Of a stretch of 64,000 nucleotides of DNA, positions 17,989 through 27,458 are shown one piece after another. Origin of the DNA: Candidatus Rifleibacterium amylolyticum (lineage in GTDB: Bacteria > Muiribacteriota > Ozemobacteria > Ozemobacterales > Ozemobacteraceae); assembly GCA_009917695.1 (NCBI GenBank), contig JAACJG010000002.1, positions 545,272-609,271 on the forward strand. The letters run 5' to 3'. The notes beneath the pieces are model-generated. The model did not search any database. It was not told the origin of the DNA and saw only the letters and a program-made list of their open reading frames with translations. The translations under genes and the position numbers were made by a program. Each line of letters starts with the position of its first letter. Within the stretch, counting starts at the first letter, position 1.

Positions 17989-19491
17989 TCATGCTTTCTT
18001 CTGTTCGCTGTCGATCTTTTTCTGAAGTTTCTGCCAGTTGGCGTAATAAGGTTCGAGCTGCTTCGGCTGATATTCTCCGGCTCCATATTTTTTCAGAGCC
18101 ATTTGTCCCATTTTACTCAGGAGTTCATCGCGGCGGCGACTGAAGCGTTCACCCTGTGACGCCGATTTTTTCTCTTCGGGTGACTTTGAGAACAAGCCTT
18201 TGAGCTGCTCGAAAAAGCCCTGTGGCTTTTTCTCGGCGGCCTTCTCCTCCTGTTCGGCATATTTCTGAATAAAAAAATTCATGCGCAAAATCTCATGACC
18301 TGTGGTCAGAAGATCGGGCAACTCAAGCTCGCCAGCCTGATAAAAGTCGAACACGGTTCTTCCGGCCTCCTTGAAAAGCTCATCGACTTCCTTGCGCAGA
18401 TCGGTGACTGAGAAGCTCAAGGTGGCCTTGTTCGACAGACCAACCGCCTCATCCTTGCCCTGTCTGAAAAACTTGCTGACAGCGCTGGCAATGTCTTCCA
18501 TCGCGCCTTCATCTGAACCTTTGCTGACAGGAGCCGTCGGCTTTTCGACCTGAGGTGTCGCAACGATAGTATCGGTCGGCGGTTCCGGGCCATACTTTTC
18601 TTCGATTAGTTTTAGCGCACGGTTAGCGGTTTCTTTGAACACACCCTCGCCGTTTACCGCCATTCCCTTGAGAAATCCCCAGGTTGTAGAGTCATAATAG
18701 TTAGCCAAAGCGATGATTGCCTTGATGCGCGTCTCAGCGTGGCTTGAAACACGGGCTGCTTCGACCAGAAGCTCGATAGCCTCTCCGGCCTGAATATGTG
18801 ACAAAGCGTAGATCGCGCTGCCCTTCATCCACTCTTCGTGTGATTCGAGCATCTTTTTAAGTTCGGCAAACACCTTTTCTTCGCCGAAAGACTGTAGAGC
18901 CTTGGCTGCCGCCGCTCTAATACGGTTGTCGGGATCAGACAACGCCGAAAACAGGCTGGGAATAGATTCTTCGACTTTGAGAACCTCAAGGGCTTCGATG
19001 GTGTTAGATCTGACGCGATTATCAGGATCGTTGAGAAATCGGCTGAGAATTCCAGCCTGTTGTTTATCGATAAAATTCTTGAGAGTACTTATCAGTGCTG
19101 CCCTGACAAATGCGTGCTCTTCGCTGTCGAGCATTTTGACAAGTTGATCGCGATACTGCGACAGGTTGCCCGACATGATCTCCATAACTGCTGCCAGACG
19201 CTCTTCGTAGTCGGTCGCGATAAGACGCTCATCCAGCTTTACGCCAGCAGCCTGCTCTTCACCAGCTTTGAGAAGCTTTTCAGTCTTTTTGATCTTGTCG
19301 ATAGCTTTACGAGCGAAAAAACGCACCGAGACATTACGGTCGCCGGTAGCTGCAATCAAGCTTTCGAGAACTTCTTCGCGCGTAGCCCGATCGGGAAAAT
19401 CCAGCTTCATCAAAGTCATGGCTGACAAAGCCCTTAAATCGTCATCTGAGTTAGTCAGGTCTTTAATGAGTCTTTTGATCTTGATATCCAT
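17989..19491 (-). CDS. HEAT-repeat protein with helical C-terminal domain
   Basis: Encodes 500 residues from ATG 19491; the longer frame upstream starts in a terminator and is not used. Residues 1-300 hold HEAT repeats (for example LSRFLNDPDNRVRSNTIEAL and FSALSDPDNRIRAAAAKAL). After a Pro-rich linker, residues ~345-500 form a charged helical region with a basic C-terminal tail. No signal peptide. It is a cytosolic scaffold of unknown partner; it is similar in style to the HEAT genes at 21140 and 36791, both tied to pilus genes, so a shared process is possible. Confidence 0.8.
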   Translation of the reverse strand: MDIKIKRLIKDLTNSDDDLRALSAMTLMKLDFPDRATREEVLESLIAATGDRNVSVRFFARKAIDKIKKTEKLLKAGEEQAAGVKLDERLIATDYEERLAAVMEIMSGNLSQYRDQLVKMLDSEEHAFVRAALISTLKNFIDKQQAGILSRFLNDPDNRVRSNTIEALEVLKVEESIPSLFSALSDPDNRIRAAAAKALQSFGEEKVFAELKKMLESHEEWMKGSAIYALSHIQAGEAIELLVEAARVSSHAETRIKAIIALANYYDSTTWGFLKGMAVNGEGVFKETANRALKLIEEKYGPEPPTDTIVATPQVEKPTAPVSKGSDEGAMEDIASAVSKFFRQGKDEAVGLSNKATLSFSVTDLRKEVDELFKEAGRTVFDFYQAGELELPDLLTTGHEILRMNFFIQKYAEQEEKAAEKKPQGFFEQLKGLFSKSPEEKKSASQGERFSRRRDELLSKMGQMALKKYGAGEYQPKQLEPYYANWQKLQKKIDSEQKKA

Positions 19492-19546
19492 ATTCTCACA
19501 ACTTCCCGGTTTCTTAGTTGGGCATAGTTTAACATAATCTCCACTT

Positions 19547-19583
19547 AAAAAAAACACCACCATCCTCGTCTGAGAATGGTGGC
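19547..19583 (-). terminator. Rho-independent terminator of proS
   Basis: A stem with one internal mismatch (CCACCAT at 19557-19563 pairing with ATGGTGG at 19576-19582) lies 14 bases after the proS stop and is followed on the minus strand by a run of eight T. Confidence 0.8.
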
Positions 19584-19596
19584 GTCTTTAAAGGCG

Positions 19597-21054
19597 TCAG
19601 TATGCGCGTGCGACAAAAACCCTTTTCTGAGCCGGTTTGCCACAGACAACACAAGGAGTATCGACCTGACCGTCATTGAAGCACCTGATGGTTGCACCGG
19701 CCTCAGCCTTGAATTTTGCCTCACATTCCGCTTCACCACACCAGCAGAGGTCAGCCATCGACTGTTTTTCTCTGATCGCTGCGGTAAATTCTTCAAAAGA
19801 AAGCGCTCTAACTGTCTTGTTCTTGAGAATCTCGGCAGCCTGATCGAACAGGGTCTGCTGAATTTCTTCCATCAGTCGCAGAACCGTCGCTTCGAGTTCA
19901 GCATCTGGTATGAACATCTTTTCACCTGTATCACGGCGCACCAGGCAGACCTGGTTCTTTTCGAGATCTTTCTGACCGATTTCGACGCGCAGCGGCACAC
20001 CCATCATTTCGTATTCAGAATACTTCCAGCCTGGTTTGAAGCCTCCGCGATCATCGAGGTGAACTCTTATATCGCTGGCTGCAAGTCTCTTCATCAGTTC
20101 GCGCGCCTTGATAATTACATCCTGCGAGTCCTTGTAAACGATAGGAATAACGACAGCCTGAATCGGCGCCACTTTCGGCGGCAGGCGCAGACCGCGGTCA
20201 TCGCCATGAACCATGATCGTCGCTCCGATAATTCTGGTAGACATGCCCCATGATGTTGTCCAGGCATATTTGCGGTCACCGTCAGAATCAAGGAATCTGA
20301 TATCGAAAGCTTTGGAAAAGTTCTGACCGAGGTCGTGTGAAGTGCCCGACTGGAGCGCCTGCCCATCTGGCATCAGGGCTTCAATGGTATAAGTATTGAG
20401 TGCGCCGGCAAACTTCTCTTTCTGGCTCTTTTCACCGGTAACCAGAGGGATTGCCAGTGAGCCTTCAACGAATTTGCGATAAACGCCAAGCATCTGCATG
20501 ACTTCTTCCTGGGCTTCTTCATGGGTGCGGTGGGCGGTATGGCCCTCCTGCCAGAGGAATTCAGTGGTGCGCAGAAATGGCCGGGTAACTTTTTCCCAGC
20601 GCACGACATTGGCCCATTGGTTGATGAGAACTGGCAAATCGCGATAACTTTCGATCCATTTCGAATACATGTGTCCAATAATGGCTTCTGATGTTGGTCT
20701 GATCGCAAGGCGCTCTTCGAGCTCTTCGCGGCCACCATGAGTTACCCAGGCGACTTCAGGAGCGAATCCTTCTACGTGTTCGGCTTCTTTGGTCAGAAAG
20801 CTTTCGGGAATGAACATCGGAAAATAGGCATTCTGATGGCCGAGTTTTTTGAATTCTGCGTCGAGGATTCTCTGAATGTTTTCCCAGAGTGCATAGCCAT
20901 AAGGCCTGATGATCATGCAGCCCTTAACCGGAGAGTAATCAGCCATGCGTGCTTTGAGCACAACATCGGTATACCATCGCGAAATGTCTTCTGATTTCGG
21001 GGTTACGGCTTCCATGTTCTTCTTGTTGGTATTCTGAGTATTGGGTTTATTCAT
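19597..21054 (-). CDS. proS: Prolyl-tRNA synthetase, archaeal/eukaryotic type
   Basis: Encodes 485 residues. Class II motifs are seen in KGCMIIRPYGYALWENIQ, RTTEFLWQEGHTAH and GDDRGLRLPPKVAP. It lacks the ~180-residue editing insertion of the usual bacterial enzyme. It carries the extra C-terminal Zn-type domain (LCWCGEAEC ... CVVCGKP) and ends in a C-terminal Tyr (VFVARAY), both marks of the type 3 group found in archaea, eukaryotes and some bacteria. It charges tRNA-Pro. It has its own consensus promoter and terminator. Translation probably starts at 21054 (AAGG upstream); M14 is a less likely start. Confidence 0.96.
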   Translation of the reverse strand: MNKPNTQNTNKKNMEAVTPKSEDISRWYTDVVLKARMADYSPVKGCMIIRPYGYALWENIQRILDAEFKKLGHQNAYFPMFIPESFLTKEAEHVEGFAPEVAWVTHGGREELEERLAIRPTSEAIIGHMYSKWIESYRDLPVLINQWANVVRWEKVTRPFLRTTEFLWQEGHTAHRTHEEAQEEVMQMLGVYRKFVEGSLAIPLVTGEKSQKEKFAGALNTYTIEALMPDGQALQSGTSHDLGQNFSKAFDIRFLDSDGDRKYAWTTSWGMSTRIIGATIMVHGDDRGLRLPPKVAPIQAVVIPIVYKDSQDVIIKARELMKRLAASDIRVHLDDRGGFKPGWKYSEYEMMGVPLRVEIGQKDLEKNQVCLVRRDTGEKMFIPDAELEATVLRLMEEIQQTLFDQAAEILKNKTVRALSFEEFTAAIREKQSMADLCWCGEAECEAKFKAEAGATIRCFNDGQVDTPCVVCGKPAQKRVFVARAY

Positions 21055-21096
21055 CGGCCTTGCCTTTCAAAACTGTAATAAAACAATCGAGCGCCC

Positions 21097-21126
21097 ATTA
21101 TATGGACGCCCGGTTGATTGTGTCAA
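21097..21126 (-). promoter_or_regulatory. Consensus sigma-70 promoter of proS
   Basis: On the minus strand perfect TTGACA (21121-21126) and perfect TATAAT (21097-21102) are separated by 18 bases. Predicted transcription starts near 21090, about 36 bases before the proS ATG. An imperfect inverted repeat overlaps the -10 (21090-21112). Confidence 0.85.
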
Positions 21127-21139
21127 GATGCAAATTTGC

Positions 21140-23527
21140 CTAGAAACCGCCGGCTCTGACCTTAGCTGCGAGCGCATCGATGAGTTTGCCTATGCGTTTG
21201 TTGCCGGCGACACACTTGCTGGCCTGATGTAGAGTCTGACCGGCATTGCTGATCCGGCCGAGATGAAACTGTGCCAGAGCCAGATAATAACCGACCTCAG
21301 CATTGTCTGGCTGTAGTTTATTCAGACTGTCGAGCAGCTGAGCACCGCGCTCATATTTTGCCACCAGTATGCAGGCTATGCCAAGATCCTGATAGATTTT
21401 TGTCTTCATTTTTGGCGTAGCTTCGAGTTCACCGCCAACGAATCTTTCGTAGACCTCGATCAGACCATTCCAGTTTTTGATCTGCTTGTAGATCTTGCCA
21501 AGAGTATAGTTCGCCTTTACATGGTCTGGCGATTTGTTGACAAACGAAAGCAGATAATCACGTGCCTGCTCGAAATTTTTCTGCTCTGCCTGCATCAGCC
21601 CCATATAGAGGTAGACATTGGCTGGTGGCGATGATTCAGACTCGAGCACACGGCTGAATTCTGCAATCGCCTTTTTGTATTTGCCGACATTATAAGCCTT
21701 GAGACCGGCACGGTAATGCGGAGAAACCACTTTTTTCGGGCGTTCAGGTTTTCTCAACTTCTTAACCGGTTTTTCTTCAGCCACGCCACCGTCACCGAGC
21801 TCACCGAGATTCATCAGACCAGGCAGTTCGCCCTCGTCTGAGCCGCCTGAGAGATCAAGACCAAGATCATCTTCGCTGCCAATCTCTGCTGGCGCTAATG
21901 GCTTGCCAGAAACAGCTTCTGTTGCCTCTGGCAATGTCATCTGCTCGCCATCTCCGGGTTCTTCTGCTTCGGAAACCGGTTCTTCGACTGGTGGACGCGG
22001 AGAAGCGATGGGTCTCTCGGCAACTTCGATCTTTTCAAAGTTTTTAAGCAGAGGTTCCGGCATTTTGTCGCCCTGGTCGAGAATCTTGAGAGAACTGCTC
22101 AAAGAAGGAATCAGCGCTTCAACCTGATTTTCATGCTTGAGCTGGGCAAATCTTTCGACGAGGTCTTCGAGAATTTTACGTTCACCGGCTTTGATAAGAA
22201 TTTCAGACAGCGCTCTGATTACCTGTGGATCTCTCTGTTCAAGTCGTGGCGCCACTGATTTGACGCCCTCGACCCCGCCGATGGCGGCAACTGCAGCCAG
22301 CAATGCCTTAACTACCGGCAATCGCCTGTCTTTGACATGCAGTTTTATGGCCGTCATTGCCTCTTCAACCGGATGAAACACAAAAAAGTTCAGGCAGGAC
22401 TCAAGGTTTGGCGCCGCCCTCTCAGTTTTGAGCAGTCCGAGAATCTTTTTGTGAGGAAATTTGGAAAGACGGGTTGCCATATCGATCGCATGTTTGCGAA
22501 TCCATTTGTTATGGTCAGAAAGCGCAAGATCGAGCTGGTTAAATACGAATTCAGAAGAAAAATTGCGCAGAGACTGAATCATGCGCTTGCGCACCACTTC
22601 GCTCTTGTCGGCGATCAGTGCGGCGCCGAGATCGTGATATTCATCAGATGGAATCATTCCAAGAATAAAAGCGGCGCTACGGCGAAGCTGCACGTCGTTG
22701 GAAGCAACCATTTCCTGAATCTCAGGTTTGATCTTTTCGGGTTCGAGCTTGGCAATAGCCAGAATCGCATTGGCGCGAATGCGGTTATTTGGATCGTGCA
22801 GATGCTCTTCGACGCGTTTTTTGATTTCGTCTGGTGGCAGTGTCAGATCACCAACCGCTTCGATCGAGTTAGCGCGCAAACGAGCATCGCGAGCCTGCAA
22901 TCCCTCATCAAAAATCGGCAGCAGAGTCACACTTCGGAACCTGGCGAGAAATGAAATCATCAGCGCTTTGCGACGCAGATCTTCATCCTGATGGTATTTA
23001 TCGATAAGAATCGGAATTGAATCTAGTTCGCGCATGATGCAGAGCAGGCGCAGAATAGTCATCGAAATCCATTCATCGGGGTCTGAGATGTATTCGCACA
23101 GCGCGAGAGCAGCTTCTTTGCCACCTATATTAAACATGGCATTGGCAGCCTGAAAGCGCACATGCCGATCGGAATCGGCCAGATACGGCTGCAACTTGGC
23201 CACCATATCGGTTCTTTTTCGCGTTCCCAGCTGTTCAACAATCAGATCTCGATGTAATGAACGTGGCTGCTTCAAGAGATCGAGAAGAAAGGTCTCGATT
23301 TCTTCGCTGTTATATCTGCTGCCGGCCATGATTGATTCTTCCTGATCCGGATGATTTTGCAGATAGCTGAAAACAATACCTTCAGACTGCGGCAGTCCTG
23401 CCTCTGCCAGCAGCAGAGTGAGCTTCGCTGTTGTCGATTCTGAGAAACCGGCACCAAGACTTCTCGATACAGCAAGGGTAATCTTTTCTCTGAGTTCTTT
23501 TATTCGTTTAATTGCTACTTCGTTCAT
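21140..23527 (-). CDS. Large HEAT- and TPR-repeat protein in the pilT operon
   Basis: Encodes 795 residues; ATG 23527 overlaps the stop of the upstream pilT-like gene by 4 bases. Residues ~80-470 contain HEAT repeats (LQPYLADSDRHVRFQAANAMF, EHLHDPNNRIRANAILAI). A Pro/Glu-rich acidic linker covers ~480-600 and TPR units occupy ~610-790 (YRAGLKAYNVGKYKKAIAEF, NVYLYMGLMQAEQKNFEQA). No signal peptide or membrane helix. Coupling to two PilT-type ATPases points to a role in pilus retraction or its control. Confidence 0.85.
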   Translation of the reverse strand: MNEVAIKRIKELREKITLAVSRSLGAGFSESTTAKLTLLLAEAGLPQSEGIVFSYLQNHPDQEESIMAGSRYNSEEIETFLLDLLKQPRSLHRDLIVEQLGTRKRTDMVAKLQPYLADSDRHVRFQAANAMFNIGGKEAALALCEYISDPDEWISMTILRLLCIMRELDSIPILIDKYHQDEDLRRKALMISFLARFRSVTLLPIFDEGLQARDARLRANSIEAVGDLTLPPDEIKKRVEEHLHDPNNRIRANAILAIAKLEPEKIKPEIQEMVASNDVQLRRSAAFILGMIPSDEYHDLGAALIADKSEVVRKRMIQSLRNFSSEFVFNQLDLALSDHNKWIRKHAIDMATRLSKFPHKKILGLLKTERAAPNLESCLNFFVFHPVEEAMTAIKLHVKDRRLPVVKALLAAVAAIGGVEGVKSVAPRLEQRDPQVIRALSEILIKAGERKILEDLVERFAQLKHENQVEALIPSLSSSLKILDQGDKMPEPLLKNFEKIEVAERPIASPRPPVEEPVSEAEEPGDGEQMTLPEATEAVSGKPLAPAEIGSEDDLGLDLSGGSDEGELPGLMNLGELGDGGVAEEKPVKKLRKPERPKKVVSPHYRAGLKAYNVGKYKKAIAEFSRVLESESSPPANVYLYMGLMQAEQKNFEQARDYLLSFVNKSPDHVKANYTLGKIYKQIKNWNGLIEVYERFVGGELEATPKMKTKIYQDLGIACILVAKYERGAQLLDSLNKLQPDNAEVGYYLALAQFHLGRISNAGQTLHQASKCVAGNKRIGKLIDALAAKVRAGGF

Positions 23528-24570
23528 TCTTCGAGCTCCTGCAGCAGGCTCTTAACATAGGCCTGATCGATCCCCTCTTCCCGCATAAGCTTTTCAAGAG
23601 AGTCTTTAAGAGTTACACAGCCGTCGCGTTTAGCCATGATCATAGCTGTCGTCAGCTGATTGTATTTCTTGTCGCGAATCAGATTGCGAATGGCAGAGTT
23701 AACCAGCATCAGTTCATAAGCGACACTGGGAGGCTGCATCGGGTCTATATTCGGCACTAACAGCTGCGAAAAAATTCCAATAAGGCTCAGACTCAACTGA
23801 GATCTGGCTTCTTCCTGTTTACCTGGCGGATACATGCTGATGATATGTTCGATTGTCTGAGCCGCGCCGGTTGTCGGCAGAGACGAAAGCACAAGGTGGC
23901 CAGTCTCAGCGGCCATCAGAGCCTGCTCGATGATTGCGCGTTCTTTAAGCTCGCCAATAATCATGACATCGGGGTCTTCGCGCAGTGAGTTGATCAGAGC
24001 ATCGTAATATGTGCTGATGACCCTGCCGATCTCAACCTGAGTAAAAACAGCCTGATTTGGCGTGTAGATAACTTCAATCGGGCTTTCCATGGTTATGATA
24101 TGACGGGCAAAGCGCTTGTTAATTGCATCAGCCATGGCGGCGATGGTCATGCTCTTGCCCGAACATGAAGGCCCGGTAACCAGAAATAGACCACGTGGTC
24201 GAGCTGCAACGTTGATAAGTGCTTCGGGCAGCCGCAAACTCTTTATGCTTGGAACCTTGGGCGGAATAAAACGGAACGAACCAGCGAGGCCTTCGCGCTG
24301 CTGAAAGATGTAATATCTTATGCGCGCCCGGTTGCAGCGATATGAAAAGATCGAGTTGACGTAAAATTTGCTGCGTAACTGTTCCTGCTGACTGGCATCG
24401 ATTATCGGCAGAAACAGGTCATACATCTGCTGTGGCGCCAGAGCCTCATCTTCTGAAATGATGAGGTGCCGGTTAACCCTGAATGAAGGCGGCGCACCCG
24501 GCTTGAGAATAAGGTCGCTGGCGCCCATTTCGAGAGCACGTTCAAAGTAGTCGAATACTTCCGGTTTCAT
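23524..24570 (-). CDS. PilT-like ATPase with altered catalytic motifs
   Basis: Encodes 348 residues of the PilT/PilU family. Walker A is GPSCSGKS (about 134-141) and Walker B is DPDVMIIGELKE. The Asp-box segment reads ITMESPIEVIY where PilT has VEDPIE, and the His-box reads LSSLPTTGA where PilT has ATLHTNSA, so the conserved Asp and the His are both replaced. ATPase activity may be weak or absent. It is probably a PilU-like accessory that depends on the PilT encoded directly upstream (4-base overlap). Confidence 0.85.
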   Translation of the reverse strand: MKPEVFDYFERALEMGASDLILKPGAPPSFRVNRHLIISEDEALAPQQMYDLFLPIIDASQQEQLRSKFYVNSIFSYRCNRARIRYYIFQQREGLAGSFRFIPPKVPSIKSLRLPEALINVAARPRGLFLVTGPSCSGKSMTIAAMADAINKRFARHIITMESPIEVIYTPNQAVFTQVEIGRVISTYYDALINSLREDPDVMIIGELKERAIIEQALMAAETGHLVLSSLPTTGAAQTIEHIISMYPPGKQEEARSQLSLSLIGIFSQLLVPNIDPMQPPSVAYELMLVNSAIRNLIRDKKYNQLTTAMIMAKRDGCVTLKDSLEKLMREEGIDQAYVKSLLQELEE

Positions 24571-25643
24571 GCAGCACCTCCGGGGCCATCGCGCTCTTCG
24601 ATCTTGCGTTTAACATAAGCCTTGTTGTTGGCTGCGAGAAGAGCATCGTTCTTTTCGATCTTGCCGGCCAGGGCGAGATCTACCAGCGAATTGTCGAGTG
24701 AAACCATACCTGTGCTCGAGCCTGATTCAAGATAAGACGAAATCAGATGCACGCGATTTTCGTTGATCAGGCCGCGAACAGCCGAAGTATTGATAAGAAT
24801 CTCAAAGGCAGCTATGCGGCCGCGCGCATTCCGGCGCGACACCAGAGTCTGAGTCACCACACCGATAAGGTGTGAACCGAGGCGGCCGAGAACCTGTGAA
24901 TGCAAGGTCTGCGGGAAAAGGTTTACAAAGCGGTCGATAGCCTGAATAGCAGTGTTGCTGTGCAGTGTGGCAAATACCAGCTTGCCGGATTCAGCTGCCA
25001 GCAAAGTCATTTCAACTGCGTCAGCATTACGCAGCTCACCGACCATCAGAACATCGCAGTCCATCTGTAGCGCGCCCCGAATGCCTTCTTCGAAAGTAAG
25101 GCAGTCGACGCCGACCTGACGTTGGCTTATCAGGCTCAGTTCGTCCTCAAACAGGTATTCGATCGGATCTTCTACGGTAACGACAGTTTTGTGATAATTC
25201 GCGTTGATGTGTGTGATAAAAGTCGAAAGAGTTGTCGATTTACCGGCGCCGGTGGCTCCGGTAACCAGAATGATGCCCTTGGGCCGATCAGCCATACGCC
25301 GCCCCGACATTGGCAGTTCTATGTCGGCGAAAGACAAATGTTTGAACGGAATAACCCTGAATACTGCATTGCCGCCATGCATATCGTTGAACAGGTTAAC
25401 TCTGAAGCGTGCATTCAGAAAACTGTAGCCAAGATCGAGCTTACGATGCTTGACAAAATTAACCAGCTGGAGGTCATCGAGTATCGCTTCGAGCATAACC
25501 TCAAAATCATTGAACGACACTACCGGCATATCCTTGATCGGCCGCATGGTGCCATCTATTCTCAGTATAGGAGGATAACCTACCTTAAAATGAAGGTCTG
25601 ACGCGCCCTTCTCTACGCAGAGATTCAGTAACTCAAAAATCAT
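24567..25643 (-). CDS. pilT: Type IV pilus retraction ATPase PilT
   Basis: Encodes 358 residues with intact motifs: ASDLHFKVG at the N-terminus, Walker A GATGAGKS (about 129-136), Asp box VEDPIEYLF, Walker B CDVLMVGELRN and His box FATLHSNTAIQ. It powers pilus depolymerisation and twitching from the cytoplasmic face of the inner membrane. GGAGGAG precedes the ATG. It is the first gene of a three-gene overlapping operon with the degenerate PilT and the HEAT/TPR protein, and is divergent from ftsE. Confidence 0.93.
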   Translation of the reverse strand: MIFELLNLCVEKGASDLHFKVGYPPILRIDGTMRPIKDMPVVSFNDFEVMLEAILDDLQLVNFVKHRKLDLGYSFLNARFRVNLFNDMHGGNAVFRVIPFKHLSFADIELPMSGRRMADRPKGIILVTGATGAGKSTTLSTFITHINANYHKTVVTVEDPIEYLFEDELSLISQRQVGVDCLTFEEGIRGALQMDCDVLMVGELRNADAVEMTLLAAESGKLVFATLHSNTAIQAIDRFVNLFPQTLHSQVLGRLGSHLIGVVTQTLVSRRNARGRIAAFEILINTSAVRGLINENRVHLISSYLESGSSTGMVSLDNSLVDLALAGKIEKNDALLAANNKAYVKRKIEERDGPGGAA

Positions 25644-25771
25644 TGCTCCTCCAGCCTCTTAATGGTTGACAGTAACGCCCACTCAATCATTCCATAGTTA
25701 AATCGGTGCCCTGAACAATATGATTTACAAATGTTACCAGAATTCGCGATTTTTGCACACAAAATTCACTT

Positions 25772-25800
25772 TTGCCATTAATGAAGACAACTGATATAAT
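25772..25800 (+). promoter_or_regulatory. Promoter of the ftsEX operon
   Basis: TTGCCA (25772-25777) and perfect TATAAT (25795-25800) are separated by 17 bases, 34 bases upstream of the ftsE ATG. Confidence 0.7.
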
Positions 25801-25834
25801 CCTGAAAACTCTACACAGGTCAAAGATAAACATA

Positions 25835-26518
25835 ATGATCGAACTGCAAGGCGTGACACGCATCTTTCCGAACGGGGTCAGAGCTCTCAACAACATCAAT
25901 CTGACCATCAACCCCGGTGATTTTGTTTTTCTCGTCGGACCCAGCGGCGCCGGAAAAAGTACTTTCCTGCGCATGCTTTTTCGTGAAGACACTCCGACTG
26001 AAGGCAAGATTCTGGTAGACGGTAAAGACATTACCCAGATGCCGGAAAGCCGGGTTCCCTATCTCAGGCGCAATCTCGGTATTGTGCTGCAGGATTTTCA
26101 GCTGCTTAAACGTCGAACGGTTGCTGAGAATGTTGCCTTCGGGCTTCGCGTCATCGGAGCGTCGGCATCAGAAATCAGCAACCGGGTACAGGAAGCCCTG
26201 GAGCAGGTCGGGCTGTCACACAAGCGTCGCATGTTTCCGACCGAACTTTCTGGTGGTGAGCAGCAGCGCGTCTGTATTGCCCGCGCCATAGTCAACAACC
26301 CGCTGATTCTTATCACCGACGAACCGACGGGTAACCTCGACCCGATGATCTCACAGGAAATCATGCAGCTTTTTCTTGAGATCAACGCTCGCGGAACCAC
26401 CATTGTCATGGCCACTCACAATCACAACCTGGTCAATAAACTGCGAAAACGTGTAGTTGCACTGGTTGATGGCCAGATAATCAAAGATGAAGCCTGTGGC
26501 ACCTACGCTTATGAATAA
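25835..26518 (+). CDS. ftsE: Cell-division ABC ATPase FtsE
   Basis: Encodes 227 residues from ATG 25835; the frame extends upstream but across the promoter. It has Walker A GPSGAGKS, Q-loop LQDFQLL, signature LSGGEQQR, Walker B LILITDEPT and H-loop MATHN, with the FtsE-typical MIELQGVTRIFPNG start. With FtsX it forms a membrane complex at the septum that activates a peptidoglycan hydrolase regulator. It lies directly upstream of ftsX, as in most bacteria. Confidence 0.95.
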   Translation: MIELQGVTRIFPNGVRALNNINLTINPGDFVFLVGPSGAGKSTFLRMLFREDTPTEGKILVDGKDITQMPESRVPYLRRNLGIVLQDFQLLKRRTVAENVAFGLRVIGASASEISNRVQEALEQVGLSHKRRMFPTELSGGEQQRVCIARAIVNNPLILITDEPTGNLDPMISQEIMQLFLEINARGTTIVMATHNHNLVNKLRKRVVALVDGQIIKDEACGTYAYE

Positions 26519-26542
26519 CACACAAGACTGGAGTTGTCGCTG

Positions 26543-27457
26543 ATGTCTCTAGCCAACCTTTCATTCTTTGTTAACGAAGCCGGCACCAACATGAAGCGTT
26601 CGGCGATGATGGCGTTCATAACCATAGCCACTATTGGTATAGCGCTGGTCATGATGGGCGCTTTTCTTCTCGCGACAATGAATCTGGAATCATTTCTCGA
26701 GCAGATGCAGGCAGAGGCTCTGGTCACCGCTTATCTCAAACCGGGCTTCGCTATAACTGACGCCAAAACCCTGAGCCTGCGACTGACCAGTCTGTCTGAA
26801 ATAGAAGACATCGAAGTGGTAACCCCAGATCAGGCAGCCCGCGAATTGTTCAGCAGTCCAGACGATCAAAAACTGCTGCAGATCGGCATCAGTGAAGAAA
26901 GCAACCCTCTGCCAACGACTCTTCGCATCAGAATCAAGTCTGGCAATCATCTGGAATCACTTCTCGAAAAGCTGAAAAGCGAGCCAATGATAGACAACAT
27001 CAGCTATGGCGAAGATCTTTTTCAGCAGTTTCATGGCATGTCACAGCTGTTGTGGCTGATAAGCCTGGTTATCGTCATCATGCTCGGTCTCGCCTCGCTG
27101 TTTATCGTCTATAACACAGTTCGCCTGACATTATTCATGCGCCGCGAGGAAATTGTCATCATGAAACTGGTTGGCGCCACCAACTGGTTCGTCAGAGGCC
27201 CTTTTCTGGTAGAGGGATTCATCCAGGGCCTGGTAGGTTCTGTTCTGGCAATAATAATTCTTTTTGCCGCCTATCAGTTCATGCTTGCCAAGCTCGTTGA
27301 GCTGATACCCTTCTTTACCGCCAATGTCGGGTTTGACCAGTTGTTCAAGCTCTCGGCCAAACTGCTGATGATGGGCATAGTACTCGGAATTTCGGGCAGC
27401 CTGCTTTCGCTTCGCGATATAAGTAAGTTCAGCAAATCTACTCCAGAAGGGGTCTAA
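26543..27457 (+). CDS. ftsX: Cell-division permease-like protein FtsX
   Basis: Encodes 304 residues from ATG 26543, with GGAG nine bases upstream (the in-frame TTG at 26534 touches that site). There is one N-terminal helix (ITIATIGIALVMMGAFLLAT), a periplasmic domain of ~110 residues and three C-terminal helices, the standard FtsX topology. The KLVGATNWFVRGPFLVEG cytoplasmic loop is a family hallmark. The periplasmic loop should bind the EnvC-like protein encoded next. Confidence 0.94.
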   Translation: MSLANLSFFVNEAGTNMKRSAMMAFITIATIGIALVMMGAFLLATMNLESFLEQMQAEALVTAYLKPGFAITDAKTLSLRLTSLSEIEDIEVVTPDQAARELFSSPDDQKLLQIGISEESNPLPTTLRIRIKSGNHLESLLEKLKSEPMIDNISYGEDLFQQFHGMSQLLWLISLVIVIMLGLASLFIVYNTVRLTLFMRREEIVIMKLVGATNWFVRGPFLVEGFIQGLVGSVLAIIILFAAYQFMLAKLVELIPFFTANVGFDQLFKLSAKLLMMGIVLGISGSLLSLRDISKFSKSTPEGV

Positions 27458-27458
27458 G

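Noticed and set aside
21090..21112. Inverted repeat as terminator of the HEAT/TPR gene
   Set aside because: It has two mismatches and only a weak T-rich tail, and it coincides with the -10 box of the proS promoter, which explains the sequence better.
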